A stretch of DNA of 64,000 nucleotides from Magnetococcus sp. PR-3 (GTDB taxonomy: Bacteria; Pseudomonadota; Magnetococcia; Magnetococcales; Magnetococcaceae). The stretch is from assembly GCF_036689865.1 (NCBI RefSeq), contig NZ_JBAHUQ010000006.1:62001-126000 (forward strand), given 5' to 3'. Under the pieces are notes generated by a model that made no database searches, had not been told where the DNA came from, and worked only from the letters and a program-made list of their open reading frames with translations. Position 1 is the first letter of the stretch, and every line of letters starts with the position of its first letter. The position numbers and the translations under genes are program-made. This document shows, piece after piece, positions 43,195 through 51,315 of the stretch.

Positions 43195-44103
43195 ATGAAA
43201 GATACACAAGTGAGCTCCACGGCGCTTACCGTTATACAAGGGCTGCTTTTTAGTGCGGATTATAGCCAGGATGGTCACCTTGTTTCCCCGGAACAAAGCG
43301 AGGCATGTCGGCGTGTTCTGGCATCCATTCCCCAAGGAAAAAAGCGCCTGAAACAACTGGATAGTGTGGTATATCGTACGCTCGCGCCGCTCATGGAATA
43401 TGCACTGGTTCCAGGAATCACCCGTCATTATGTCTTGCGTAAACATCATATTGAACAAACGACCCGTACCCTATTGAACCAACAAATCAGCCAAATTGTG
43501 GTCTTAGGTGCTGGTTTTGACACGTTAGGTTGGCGTCTCAGTCAATCCCACCCTCATCTCACTATTATTGAGATCGATCATCCCAATACCAGCGAGCTGA
43601 AACAAGCCGCGTTGGTGGATAAACCGGTTGATAATCTCCACTTTTTGGCGGTGGACCTGGGCAAAGAGCCACTTCCAAAAGTGCTTGAGCGCGCCCCTTT
43701 TTATGACCCTGCACAGAAGAGCCTTTTTATCTGTGAAGGGGTCTTGATGTACTTGCCGGAGGTTGCTGTACAAGCACTGCTTGGTTTTTTGCGGCAGGTG
43801 AATCAACACCCCATACATTTGCTGTTTTCGGCTCTAGAGCCTATGGGTAGCCCCCAAAATAATACACGGTGGCTACTTCAACAGTATCTGCGCTTTGCTG
43901 GAGAAGGGTTAATGTGGGATAAGCCACAAGCTCAAATGGAGTCGTTCTTAGCCGAGAATGGTTTTGATCTTTTGGAGAGTGATAATGGTGCAACGCTTAA
44001 ATCCCGCTACCTGGAGGAAGATGCTGCCGGTGTGGTGCATTTAGGTGAGTATTTGGTTTTAAGTCGTGCTTTACCCATAAATGCGCAAAAGGCAACCTTA
44101 TGA
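43195..44103 (+). CDS. SAM-dependent methyltransferase, leucine carboxyl methyltransferase (LCM) family
   Basis: The 302-residue protein shows the LCM/PPM1-like pattern (the TIGR00027 type of bacteria): an N-terminal helical region, motif I VVLGAGFDTLGWRL (103-114), IIEIDHP (124-130) and ICEGVLMYLPEVAV (179-192). Family members methylate carboxyl groups or small molecules such as polyketides. The start has AAGGGACAACGC upstream. Its stop overlaps the start of the next gene by 4 bases (ATGA), so the two are translated together. Together they suggest an acylation-plus-methylation route; the substrate is unknown. Confidence 0.88.
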   Translation: MKDTQVSSTALTVIQGLLFSADYSQDGHLVSPEQSEACRRVLASIPQGKKRLKQLDSVVYRTLAPLMEYALVPGITRHYVLRKHHIEQTTRTLLNQQISQIVVLGAGFDTLGWRLSQSHPHLTIIEIDHPNTSELKQAALVDKPVDNLHFLAVDLGKEPLPKVLERAPFYDPAQKSLFICEGVLMYLPEVAVQALLGFLRQVNQHPIHLLFSALEPMGSPQNNTRWLLQQYLRFAGEGLMWDKPQAQMESFLAENGFDLLESDNGATLKSRYLEEDAAGVVHLGEYLVLSRALPINAQKATL

Positions 44104-45035
44104 GTATTCGAACCAAACTGGCTGAAACACCAGAAGAGTTACATGCTTGTTATCAACTCAGACACCGGGTCTTTGCTGAAGGGGAGTTTCCCTTCCCTCC
44201 ACAACCTGCCCACTGCTTTATTGACCGTTTTGATGCCTATGGGACCTCCAGTTTATTCATGGCTATGGATGAAACCGGAGAAGTCGTTGGTACCTTACGT
44301 GTGTCGTTGGATGATCCCATAGTGGGGCTACCTGCCGATGAATTTTTTGATTTCCGCAGCCACCTAACTGACTCAGCACCTGTTAAGGTTGGTAGCGCAA
44401 GCCAACTCTGTGTGGACCCACATCACCGGGGGCAGTTAAAAGTAGTCAATGGCTTGACCATGCTGACCTACTATTGGGCCCACCGTCATGATTTGAGCCA
44501 TGTCTTTTGTCCCTTTAATCCCCGTTTGGCCAAAGCGATGGGGAGAATTGGCTTTCACAAAATCGGTGAGGTGGTGGATGCCGTGAACCACCACGGCGTA
44601 CCGATTCAACCCATGATGTTGAAGATGGCGGATGTGCGGGACAGTTTTATCGAATTTTTACACAAGCAGCAGATTGTACACTTCATGGAATCTTTCTATC
44701 GGGAGTATTTCAGTGCTGGAGAGGTTGTGATTCAGGAAGGGGATACGGGAGAGTATGCGTATTTCATTGTGGATGGACACGCACAAGTAACGTTACATCA
44801 GGGTGATACAAATGCAGAGGTTCTTTCTGATTTAGGACCTGGGGATCTGTTTGGAGAAATTGCGCTTTTGGTCGATGTAAAGCGTACTGCCAGCGTTCTC
44901 GCCACAACCGACTTAGAGGTGATGGTTATGAGCCGCAAACAATTTCTTAACAGCGTGGAGCAAGATCCAAAGGAAGCTGTATTTATGCTTAGAACACTGG
45001 GCGGACGTTTGGCTCAACTGCTGTCCAGATTGTAA
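44100..45035 (+). CDS. FeeM/LuxI-like acyltransferase fused to a cyclic-nucleotide-binding domain
   Basis: The 311-residue protein has two parts. Residues 1-185 form a GNAT-type fold that resembles N-acyl amino acid synthases (FeeM) and LuxI autoinducer synthases: CYQLRHRVFAEGEFPF, VVGTLRVSLDDPIVGLPADEFFDF, ASQLCVDPHHRGQLKVVNGL, and AMGRIGFHKIGEVVD. Residues 195-311 are a CRP-type cyclic-nucleotide-binding domain with phosphate-binding cassette FGEIALLVDVKRTASV (251-266), including Glu 253 and Arg 262. No DNA-binding helix is present. Mycobacterial Pat acetyltransferases have a cAMP domain joined to GNAT, in the opposite order. Here, cAMP- or cGMP-gated acylation of a small molecule or a protein is inferred. 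It is translationally coupled to the upstream methyltransferase. Confidence 0.85.
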   Translation: MSIRTKLAETPEELHACYQLRHRVFAEGEFPFPPQPAHCFIDRFDAYGTSSLFMAMDETGEVVGTLRVSLDDPIVGLPADEFFDFRSHLTDSAPVKVGSASQLCVDPHHRGQLKVVNGLTMLTYYWAHRHDLSHVFCPFNPRLAKAMGRIGFHKIGEVVDAVNHHGVPIQPMMLKMADVRDSFIEFLHKQQIVHFMESFYREYFSAGEVVIQEGDTGEYAYFIVDGHAQVTLHQGDTNAEVLSDLGPGDLFGEIALLVDVKRTASVLATTDLEVMVMSRKQFLNSVEQDPKEAVFMLRTLGGRLAQLLSRL

Positions 45036-45419
45036 TCACAATCGCGTAGTTCGCATGGCCAGAATAGGCGTTGCCTAAAACCCTGTGCCTATCATGCTCA
45101 ACATCAAGCTTGCACCATGAGCTCTTCAGCTTGTGGTGTTTTGTTTGGAGAGTAGAGATGTTTAATGATTATCTACATGGTCTTTAAACAAGAATTTAAG
45201 GACAGATCCAGTGATTAATCGTCGAAAATCATTTTTCCATTTAACCTCTCAAACGTCTTAGCCTTATAAAGGCGCAGACACCTTTTTTAGATCATGAACT
45301 CCTACAACCCCTCTTACTCAGCTGGCCATGCAGGCTATTGAAGTAGATCCGTTGGCAGGGGATATCGAAGCATCACTTTAGACCCCAAGTTACGATAGGG
45401 TCGTGTTAGGGCATAAACG
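45036..45419. other. Intergenic region between the acyltransferase operon and tRNA-Val
   Basis: No supported gene. A small perfect hairpin (GCCTT-ATA-AAGGC, 45261-45273) is followed 9 bases later by TTTTTT and might be a weak terminator for the plus-strand operon, although 225 bases past its end. Confidence 0.4.
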
Positions 45420-45456
45420 CAAAACAGGCGATTGAACATCGTGTCCAACCGCCTGT
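45420..45456 (-). terminator. Terminator downstream of tRNA-Val
   Basis: On the minus strand ACAGGCG and CGCCTGT, extended inward by GTTG and CAAT, form a stem followed by TTTT, 16 bases after the tRNA CCA end. Confidence 0.65.
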
Positions 45457-45471
45457 AAATACATAAATAAA

Positions 45472-45546
45472 TGGTGGGCGATACTGGGATTGAACCAGTG
45501 ACCCCTGCCGTGTGAAGGCAGTGCTCTCCCGCTGAGCTAATCGCCC
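45472..45546 (-). tRNA. tRNA-Val (anticodon CAC)
   Basis: The minus strand folds as a complete 75-base tRNA with encoded CCA: acceptor GGGCGAT/ATCGCCC, D arm GCTC...GAGC, anticodon arm CTGCC/GGCAG with loop TTCACAC, T arm ACTGG TTCAATC CCAGT. The anticodon CAC reads GUG (valine). It is isolated and followed by a terminator; no integrase or attachment-site duplication is visible nearby. Confidence 0.95.
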
Positions 45547-45630
45547 TTACCCCTGTTCAAGGAGCGTGCTTTATACCCAAAACGATGTTACATTGTCAAA
45601 GAAAAAAGCGTACTTGGACGGTAATGTTGA

Positions 45631-46518
45631 ATGAATCCCACCGCACATGATTGGATCGCAGCTCTGGCGTACTTGGAAGCCTCAGGTATACCTATGCTTC
45701 ATGGCGATTTACCCACAATTGAACAGATCCAAAATGGCTGGGATGCCCCACCCAAACGTGCGTGGCGGGCACCTGTTCTACAATCCGACCCGTCCACACC
45801 AGATGTACCTCCTCCATCCCGGCAACAGATGCCGGATCAAGACCCCCCTGCGTTTTTAAAGCGTCAATCCAGTAAGTCGGGCGCACCACCGCCTGCAAAA
45901 ACTAAAACCACACCGGTTGAGGTGGATGTACCTAAACCCCTAGAGCTCCCTGATGATAAGGCCGCTGCGCTGGAGCATATTGCCCAGTTTTGTAAAAGTT
46001 GTGAACGGTGTGATCTGGCCCAAACACGCACGCAGGCTGTTCCTGGGGTTGGTAGCCCACACGCCCCCGTTGTTTTTGTGGGTGAGGCACCTGGTGCCGA
46101 TGAGGACCGTTTGGGTGAGCCTTTTGTTGGGGCCGCGGGTCATCTGTTGGATAAAATGATCTCAGCCGTTGGGTTTCAGCGTAGTGATATCTACATTGCC
46201 AATGTTATCAAATGTCGCCCACCGGGTAACCGCAATCCGCAAACCCATGAAGTGGCTTTGTGCCAAGGCTATCTCCACCAACAGTTGGAGGTCATTGCCC
46301 CTAAAGCTATCTTCGCTCTGGGACGGTTTGCCATCCAAAGTCTTTTGGGTAGTACCGATAGTGTGGCGGCCATTCGTCGTAGACAAAATGCATGGCGCGG
46401 GATACCTGTTGTGGCCTCTTATCACCCAGCGTTTTATTTGCGGACACCAGCCCGTAAAAAAGATGGTTGGATGGACCTGATCCGTTTGAAACAGCTGTTG
46501 AACGAACCCCCTGCATAA
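45631..46518 (+). CDS. Uracil-DNA glycosylase, family 4 ([4Fe-4S])
   Basis: Removes uracil from DNA. The 295-residue protein has a variable, Pro-rich N-terminal 110 residues, then the family-4 domain: Fe-S cysteines C124, C127, C195 and C211 in the usual spacing, [20 protein letters not shown] (151-170) forming the water-activating and uracil-binding motif, and the SYHPAFYLR motif near 265-273. Family-4 enzymes work in base-excision repair. The long N-terminus is common where the enzyme is annotated as a phage-SPO1 polymerase-like domain. It stands alone between the tRNA and the PhnD-like gene. Confidence 0.93.
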   Translation: MNPTAHDWIAALAYLEASGIPMLHGDLPTIEQIQNGWDAPPKRAWRAPVLQSDPSTPDVPPPSRQQMPDQDPPAFLKRQSSKSGAPPPAKTKTTPVEVDVPKPLELPDDKAAALEHIAQFCKSCERCDLAQTRTQAVPGVGSPHAPVVFVGEAPGADEDRLGEPFVGAAGHLLDKMISAVGFQRSDIYIANVIKCRPPGNRNPQTHEVALCQGYLHQQLEVIAPKAIFALGRFAIQSLLGSTDSVAAIRRRQNAWRGIPVVASYHPAFYLRTPARKKDGWMDLIRLKQLLNEPPA

Positions 46519-46659
46519 ATCATCAATTGTATAATTGTTTCTTAACACCCCTCTGTTTTATATATAAATTTTATCTGCCCCTATATTCTTTTCATTCGCT
46601 GTTCAGTGGCGTAACATGTCTTGGAAGGGGGGATTGATGAACGGTCGGAGTGCTTGTCT

Positions 46660-47520
46660 ATGTTAAGCATACGCTTGTTGCTGCCTCTTTTTCTTGTCAT
46701 GATTTTGTTTACAACCATGACACTACCTGCGCGTGCCCAGCCTGTTCTTACGTTTGGTGTCCATCCCTTTTTACCAGCAACTGAACTTCATAAGCGTTTT
46801 CAACCTCTGATTAAACACCTCACCCACATCATGAAGCGGCCGGTACGCTTACATGTGGCATCAACCTATGCTGAGCATATAGATAATGTTGGTAACCAGC
46901 TGGTTGATATCGCTTTTTTAGGTCCATCCCCCTATGTCAAAATTGTTAAAAAATATGGCCCACCTAAACTGTTGGCACAGCTAAGGGTTAAAGGAAAAGA
47001 TACTTTTCATGGGGTGATTTTTACCTATCAAGCCGCAACGATCGTAAAGTTAGAGCAGTTAAAGGGTAAGCGCATGGCCTTTGGTGATGTTAACTCAACC
47101 ATGAGCCATCTGGTGCCGCTGCATATGTTGGAAAAGGTGGGTGTTAGTAAGGTGGATCTGGCCAGTCACCAACATGTTCAGAACCATGTAAATGTTATTT
47201 ATGGTGTCTTGACGGGATTGTTCGATGCGGGTGCAGCCAAAGAGAGTGTGTACAAACGTTATGCTCACTGGGGTTTGCGCGTTTTAGAAAAATCATCAGC
47301 AATACCCAACCATGTCATTGTTGCCCGCTCCAATCTACCGGAAGAGGTCATTGCTGAAGTTAAAAAAGCACTGGCTTTGTTAAAGCCAAAAACCATGGAT
47401 GCGCAGTTATTAAAGGCACTTAAACCTGGTATTACAGGGTTAGGGGTTGTTTCGGATAAAGCCTTTGATGGGTTGCGGCACATCTTGAACATTTCAATAC
47501 CTAAGCGGGGTGTGGAATGA
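46660..47520 (+). CDS. PhnD-like periplasmic phosphate/phosphonate-type binding protein
   Basis: From ATG 46660 the protein has 286 residues with a signal peptide (cleavage after ARA, residue 26). It shows the PhnD/SsuA-like fold seen in TIGR01098: LTFGVHPFLPATELHKRFQPLIKHL, LVDIAFLGPSPYVKIVKKYG, LKGKRMAFGDVNSTMSHLVPLHML and GLFDAGAAKESVY. Such proteins bind phosphonate, phosphite or similar oxyanions. There is no ABC transporter; instead its stop overlaps the start of a hybrid kinase (ATGA), so it probably serves as an exported signal-receiving subunit for that kinase rather than for transport. Confidence 0.86.
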   Translation: MLSIRLLLPLFLVMILFTTMTLPARAQPVLTFGVHPFLPATELHKRFQPLIKHLTHIMKRPVRLHVASTYAEHIDNVGNQLVDIAFLGPSPYVKIVKKYGPPKLLAQLRVKGKDTFHGVIFTYQAATIVKLEQLKGKRMAFGDVNSTMSHLVPLHMLEKVGVSKVDLASHQHVQNHVNVIYGVLTGLFDAGAAKESVYKRYAHWGLRVLEKSSAIPNHVIVARSNLPEEVIAEVKKALALLKPKTMDAQLLKALKPGITGLGVVSDKAFDGLRHILNISIPKRGVE

Positions 47521-50399
47521 AGCAAGAGCAGCTTACGGTCTTTAATGCACGTCCGCTTATTCTATTTGCCATCGCCCTGCTGGCGTTATTGGCGGTACAG
47601 CTGTGGGTGACCACCTCTAAACACTACACCTATATGCAGGAAGATCTGCATCGTAGTGTAAAAACACAGCTCTCTTTGTTAAGTACAACCATTCAAGATG
47701 CCGCCATTCGGGGGGATCTGGCACAGATTAAACGTACGTTGGAAGAGTGGGGTCTTAAGCACCAAGAAATCATATCGGTGCGTGCACTCTCTCCAACAGG
47801 TTTTGCCCTGGTTCAGTACCAAGGCAGTGCCGCCAGGGGAGAAACTTTTACCCATAAGAGTGAGGTATGGGTGGACCAACGCTTGGTCTTAACCCTGGAA
47901 GTAACCCACGATCTTAGCCTGATCGCTTCGCGTATTCGTACCTTAACGGTGTTCATGGGAGTGGTTTCAAGTCTGATCACGCTGCTCTTTGGTATTACCG
48001 TTTGGTGGATGCTTACCCGTTATGCCATTGCACCGCTTAATCTGGAGTTAACCCGTCGCCGCAAGGCGGAGGCGATGATCCGAGAGAGCCAGGAAGCGTT
48101 GGTCGAGGCCCAGATGGTTGCACATATGGGCAGTTGGAATTGGAGCTTGACCAGTGGTGAAATGGTCTGGTCAGAAGGGCTCTATCGACTCCTTGGTATA
48201 AGCTCTGAAACGGCCATTAATGCTGTTGAGACCTTTATGGAACTGGTGCCGCAAAAAGAGCAGCGGCAGGTACGACATATGCTGGAGGACTTTGCCAACC
48301 AACGGGTGAAGCAGTTTCATCTAGAGCACCGGATTCGGCGACAGGATGGTGAGGTTTTACACGTGTTGCATCGGTGTGAGCGGGTGGCCAGTAGTGATGG
48401 TACTTTTCCGACTGTACGCGGTACCTTGATCGATATTAGCCAAAGTGAGGCGCTGCGCGCGGCGCTTGCTGCGAGTGAGGAGAAGTTCCGTAACCTATTC
48501 AATAATATGGGTAGCGGTGTTGCGATTTATGAAGCAACACTGGATGGTGAAGATTTTATTTTTCGTGATTTGAATAAAGCAGGGTGTGAGTTCACCCATT
48601 TAAGCCGTGAGGCAGTTTTGGGCAAGCCCGTTACTCAAATGTTCCCTGGTATTGATCAAATGGGAATGTTGGATGTACTCAAACGGGTATGGCGCACCGG
48701 TGAACCGGTTCATTTTCCCCTTAATCAATATGAAGATGATCGTATTCAGCAATGGGTTGAAAACTATGTGTACCGGTTAGAGAGTGGGGAGGTGGTTGCG
48801 GTTTTTGAAGATGTGACTTCCATAAAAGAGGCACAACTGGGTTTAGAGTTAAGCGAGCGACGTTTTAGAGAGATGGCAGAAACGTTGGAAGATGTTTTTT
48901 GGATTACCAGTGCCCAGGGGCATGAAGTTTTGTATGTGAACCCAGCTTTTGAAAAAGTATGGGGTTACCCTTCAGAGGCTTTAATAGAAGATTATGGGCT
49001 GTGGTCTAAAGTTATTCATATGGAAGATAAACCCGCTGTAGAGCGTGCTTTTGGGGATGCCATTGTATTAGGGCAAATGTTTGACCAAGAGTATCGGATT
49101 ATCCGCCCGGATGGCCAAATGCGTTGGATCCATGATCGTGGTTACCCCATTATTGAGCGGGGTAAGGTTGTGCGGATTGTTGGGTTGGCAACGGATATCA
49201 GCACTGTAAAAGAGAGTGAAGTTGCCCTGAAACAAGCAACCTTTCAAGCGCAAGAGGCCAGTCAAGCCAAGAGCGAGTTCCTGGCGACGATGTCTCATGA
49301 AATTCGCACCCCAATGAATACCGTAATTGGTATGACAGAGATGTTGTTAGAGACCCCACTGACCGATGAACAACAAAAATATGTAGAGGGTTTACGCAGT
49401 TCGGGTGAGGCCCTGCTGGATTTAATTAATGCCATTTTAGACCTCACTAAAATTGAGTCTGGACGTTTAGAGTTATCACCAGAAAATTATGATTTTCATG
49501 CATTGTTACGGGAAACCTGCCGGGTCATGCGTTATTCGGCTGAATCCAAGGGTTTGGAGCTCCATTTAACGATGGCCCCAGAAGTACCGCACTATCTGTT
49601 GGGTGATGCACCTAGGCTGCGGCAAGTATTGATCAATTTGGTGGGTAATGCGGTTAAGTTTACAGAGTCCGGTTCTGTACAGGTAGAGGTAATGATTGAT
49701 GAGCAGATGGATCAACTACGCATGAATGTGGTTGATACTGGGGTTGGTATACCCAAAGCACATTTATCACGTATTTTTGATATGTTTTCCCAAGCGGATT
49801 CCAGTATTGCGCGCAAGTTTGGGGGAAGTGGCTTAGGCTTGACCATCTCTCAACGCTTAATCCAGTTAATGGGTGGGCAAATCCGTGTGGATAGTGAGGT
49901 CCACAAAGGGAGCCGTTTTGCCATTGCCATTCCTTATATAGCAGGGTTTATACCCGATCAACCAGAGCATGGCATAGATCAGAGCAATTTGGCCTCATCC
50001 AAAGGGTTAAACATTCTATTGGCCGAGGATTCACAAGATAACCGAACGTTAATGCAGGCCTATCTTGCCCACACCAACCATCGCTTAACTTTTGCGGTTA
50101 ACGGTGAAGAAGCTGAAAAGTGTGTCTTAGCCGATGGCCCGTTCGACCTGATTTTAATGGATGTTCAGATGCCGCTGGTGGATGGCTATACCGCAACACG
50201 TCGTATACGCCAGTGGGAACAGGAGGTGGGCGGTGGTCATCGTCTGCCCATTATTGCATTAACGGCCCATGCGCTTAAAGAAGATGAAGAGCGCAGTTTT
50301 GCAGCTGGGTGTGATGCACATTTAACCAAACCCATTCGAAAACAGCGGCTCTTAGAGATTTTGAACCACTATACCCCCCAGGAAACTCCGTCTACATGA
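47517..50399 (+). CDS. Hybrid histidine kinase with three PAS domains, coupled to PhnD-like protein
   Basis: The 960-residue protein has membrane segments near 13-30 and 140-170 bordering a periplasmic domain of about 110 residues, then three PAS domains (about 195-315, 325-445, 455-575), a HisKA domain with H594 (MSHEIRTPMN), HATPase with GTGVGIPK and GGSGLGLT boxes, and a receiver with D882. It starts within the stop of the binding-protein gene. The periplasmic domain could contact the PhnD-like protein in the manner of TorT-TorS or LuxP-LuxQ. The target regulator is not adjacent; an HPt step is expected. Confidence 0.92.
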   Translation: MKQEQLTVFNARPLILFAIALLALLAVQLWVTTSKHYTYMQEDLHRSVKTQLSLLSTTIQDAAIRGDLAQIKRTLEEWGLKHQEIISVRALSPTGFALVQYQGSAARGETFTHKSEVWVDQRLVLTLEVTHDLSLIASRIRTLTVFMGVVSSLITLLFGITVWWMLTRYAIAPLNLELTRRRKAEAMIRESQEALVEAQMVAHMGSWNWSLTSGEMVWSEGLYRLLGISSETAINAVETFMELVPQKEQRQVRHMLEDFANQRVKQFHLEHRIRRQDGEVLHVLHRCERVASSDGTFPTVRGTLIDISQSEALRAALAASEEKFRNLFNNMGSGVAIYEATLDGEDFIFRDLNKAGCEFTHLSREAVLGKPVTQMFPGIDQMGMLDVLKRVWRTGEPVHFPLNQYEDDRIQQWVENYVYRLESGEVVAVFEDVTSIKEAQLGLELSERRFREMAETLEDVFWITSAQGHEVLYVNPAFEKVWGYPSEALIEDYGLWSKVIHMEDKPAVERAFGDAIVLGQMFDQEYRIIRPDGQMRWIHDRGYPIIERGKVVRIVGLATDISTVKESEVALKQATFQAQEASQAKSEFLATMSHEIRTPMNTVIGMTEMLLETPLTDEQQKYVEGLRSSGEALLDLINAILDLTKIESGRLELSPENYDFHALLRETCRVMRYSAESKGLELHLTMAPEVPHYLLGDAPRLRQVLINLVGNAVKFTESGSVQVEVMIDEQMDQLRMNVVDTGVGIPKAHLSRIFDMFSQADSSIARKFGGSGLGLTISQRLIQLMGGQIRVDSEVHKGSRFAIAIPYIAGFIPDQPEHGIDQSNLASSKGLNILLAEDSQDNRTLMQAYLAHTNHRLTFAVNGEEAEKCVLADGPFDLILMDVQMPLVDGYTATRRIRQWEQEVGGGHRLPIIALTAHALKEDEERSFAAGCDAHLTKPIRKQRLLEILNHYTPQETPST

Positions 50400-51315
50400 G
50401 CGTAGGGTAGCCAATATCGGTTTGGCTGTTATGCTGTTGGTAAAATATGCGCAATATCAGGTGTATATGGGTTCTTTTTCATTCAAAAGGTCCTGGTTGC
50501 GGGTGTGTTACCTGATGCAACCGTGGGGAGTGGTCTTATGTTGCTGCCCATTAGAACAGTCTATACCTCGTGACCGCGCCATGACACTGTGCTCACGATA
50601 TAAGTTGATAAGTGTAGTGAAGGTGATAGAAAAACCATTTTTCTTACCCGTGTAAAACCAGTCAACATATTTAAGTATTTGCAAATTGCATTGCAAATCA
50701 ACAATTGTGGCGTTATGCAAGAGATAAGATCTTGGCTATCCCCTTGAAATTTAATAGATCATACAGTGGCATGTGTTGTGAGTGAGAGAAGGTAAGCGGA
50801 AAGCGGAAAATGAAGCTTCTGTTTCCTTCCGCACCACATAGGTTAGTACCACAAAACCGGTCAGCACAATGGGTGGCCCGTGGAAGATCCTGACCTTTTA
50901 TTTAGAGGTTTTGCTCAGTAGGGTCTTGCATGGAATATCCGCATTTGTATCCGCGTCGGTATTAACCCCTCTAGGTTCTCTCTTGGTGTGGATACCCTCC
51001 AGCCATCACCCCACCCTCTACGTAAGGGGTGGTGGCTGCGACACTTCCTTTAATCCACCAGATTGATCGCATCACTTCTCCCGGCGCATGATAAAATAAA
51101 GACCACTCAGACACATGTGTTATGCTTGATAGGGTTAAACGTAAAGAGATTAGCGCTTTAATCCTTCACAGAAGCAGGTGAAGCATCAGGTCTGATTTTT
51201 TGGTGTGTACGAGACATCTGTATATGTGCGCACGCTGTTCAGGGGCTTTTTACACGCATCCATAAAAGATCATTCTTACGGCTACATACAGACCGTTTTG
51301 GGTTTGAGTAAAGGT
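50400..51315. other. 916-base intergenic region without a supported gene
   Basis: Only short frames without domain content. It holds the palindrome at 50677-50698 and a C/T-rich stretch with hairpin potential near 51010-51040. The promoter of the downstream hybrid kinase must be here, but I cannot place it. Confidence 0.4.
50677..50698. promoter_or_regulatory. 22-bp AT-rich palindrome (ATTTGCAA / TTGCAAAT)
   Basis: Perfect 8-bp half-sites separated by 6 bases, between two hybrid-kinase genes. Symmetry and length fit an operator for a dimeric helix-turn-helix protein. It lies about 280 bases after one kinase and 620 bases before the next, so its target gene is unclear. Confidence 0.35.

Noticed and set aside
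43015-43458. 147-codon minus frame overlapping the methyltransferase
   Set aside because: It overlaps the start of a gene with clear family motifs; it is a shadow.
45472-45546. tRNA-Val as an integration site of a genomic island
   Set aside because: No integrase and no duplicated tRNA end in the window.
50422-50655. 77-codon plus frame after the PhnD-coupled kinase
   Set aside because: Cys/Leu-rich without a domain or signal; no support as a gene.
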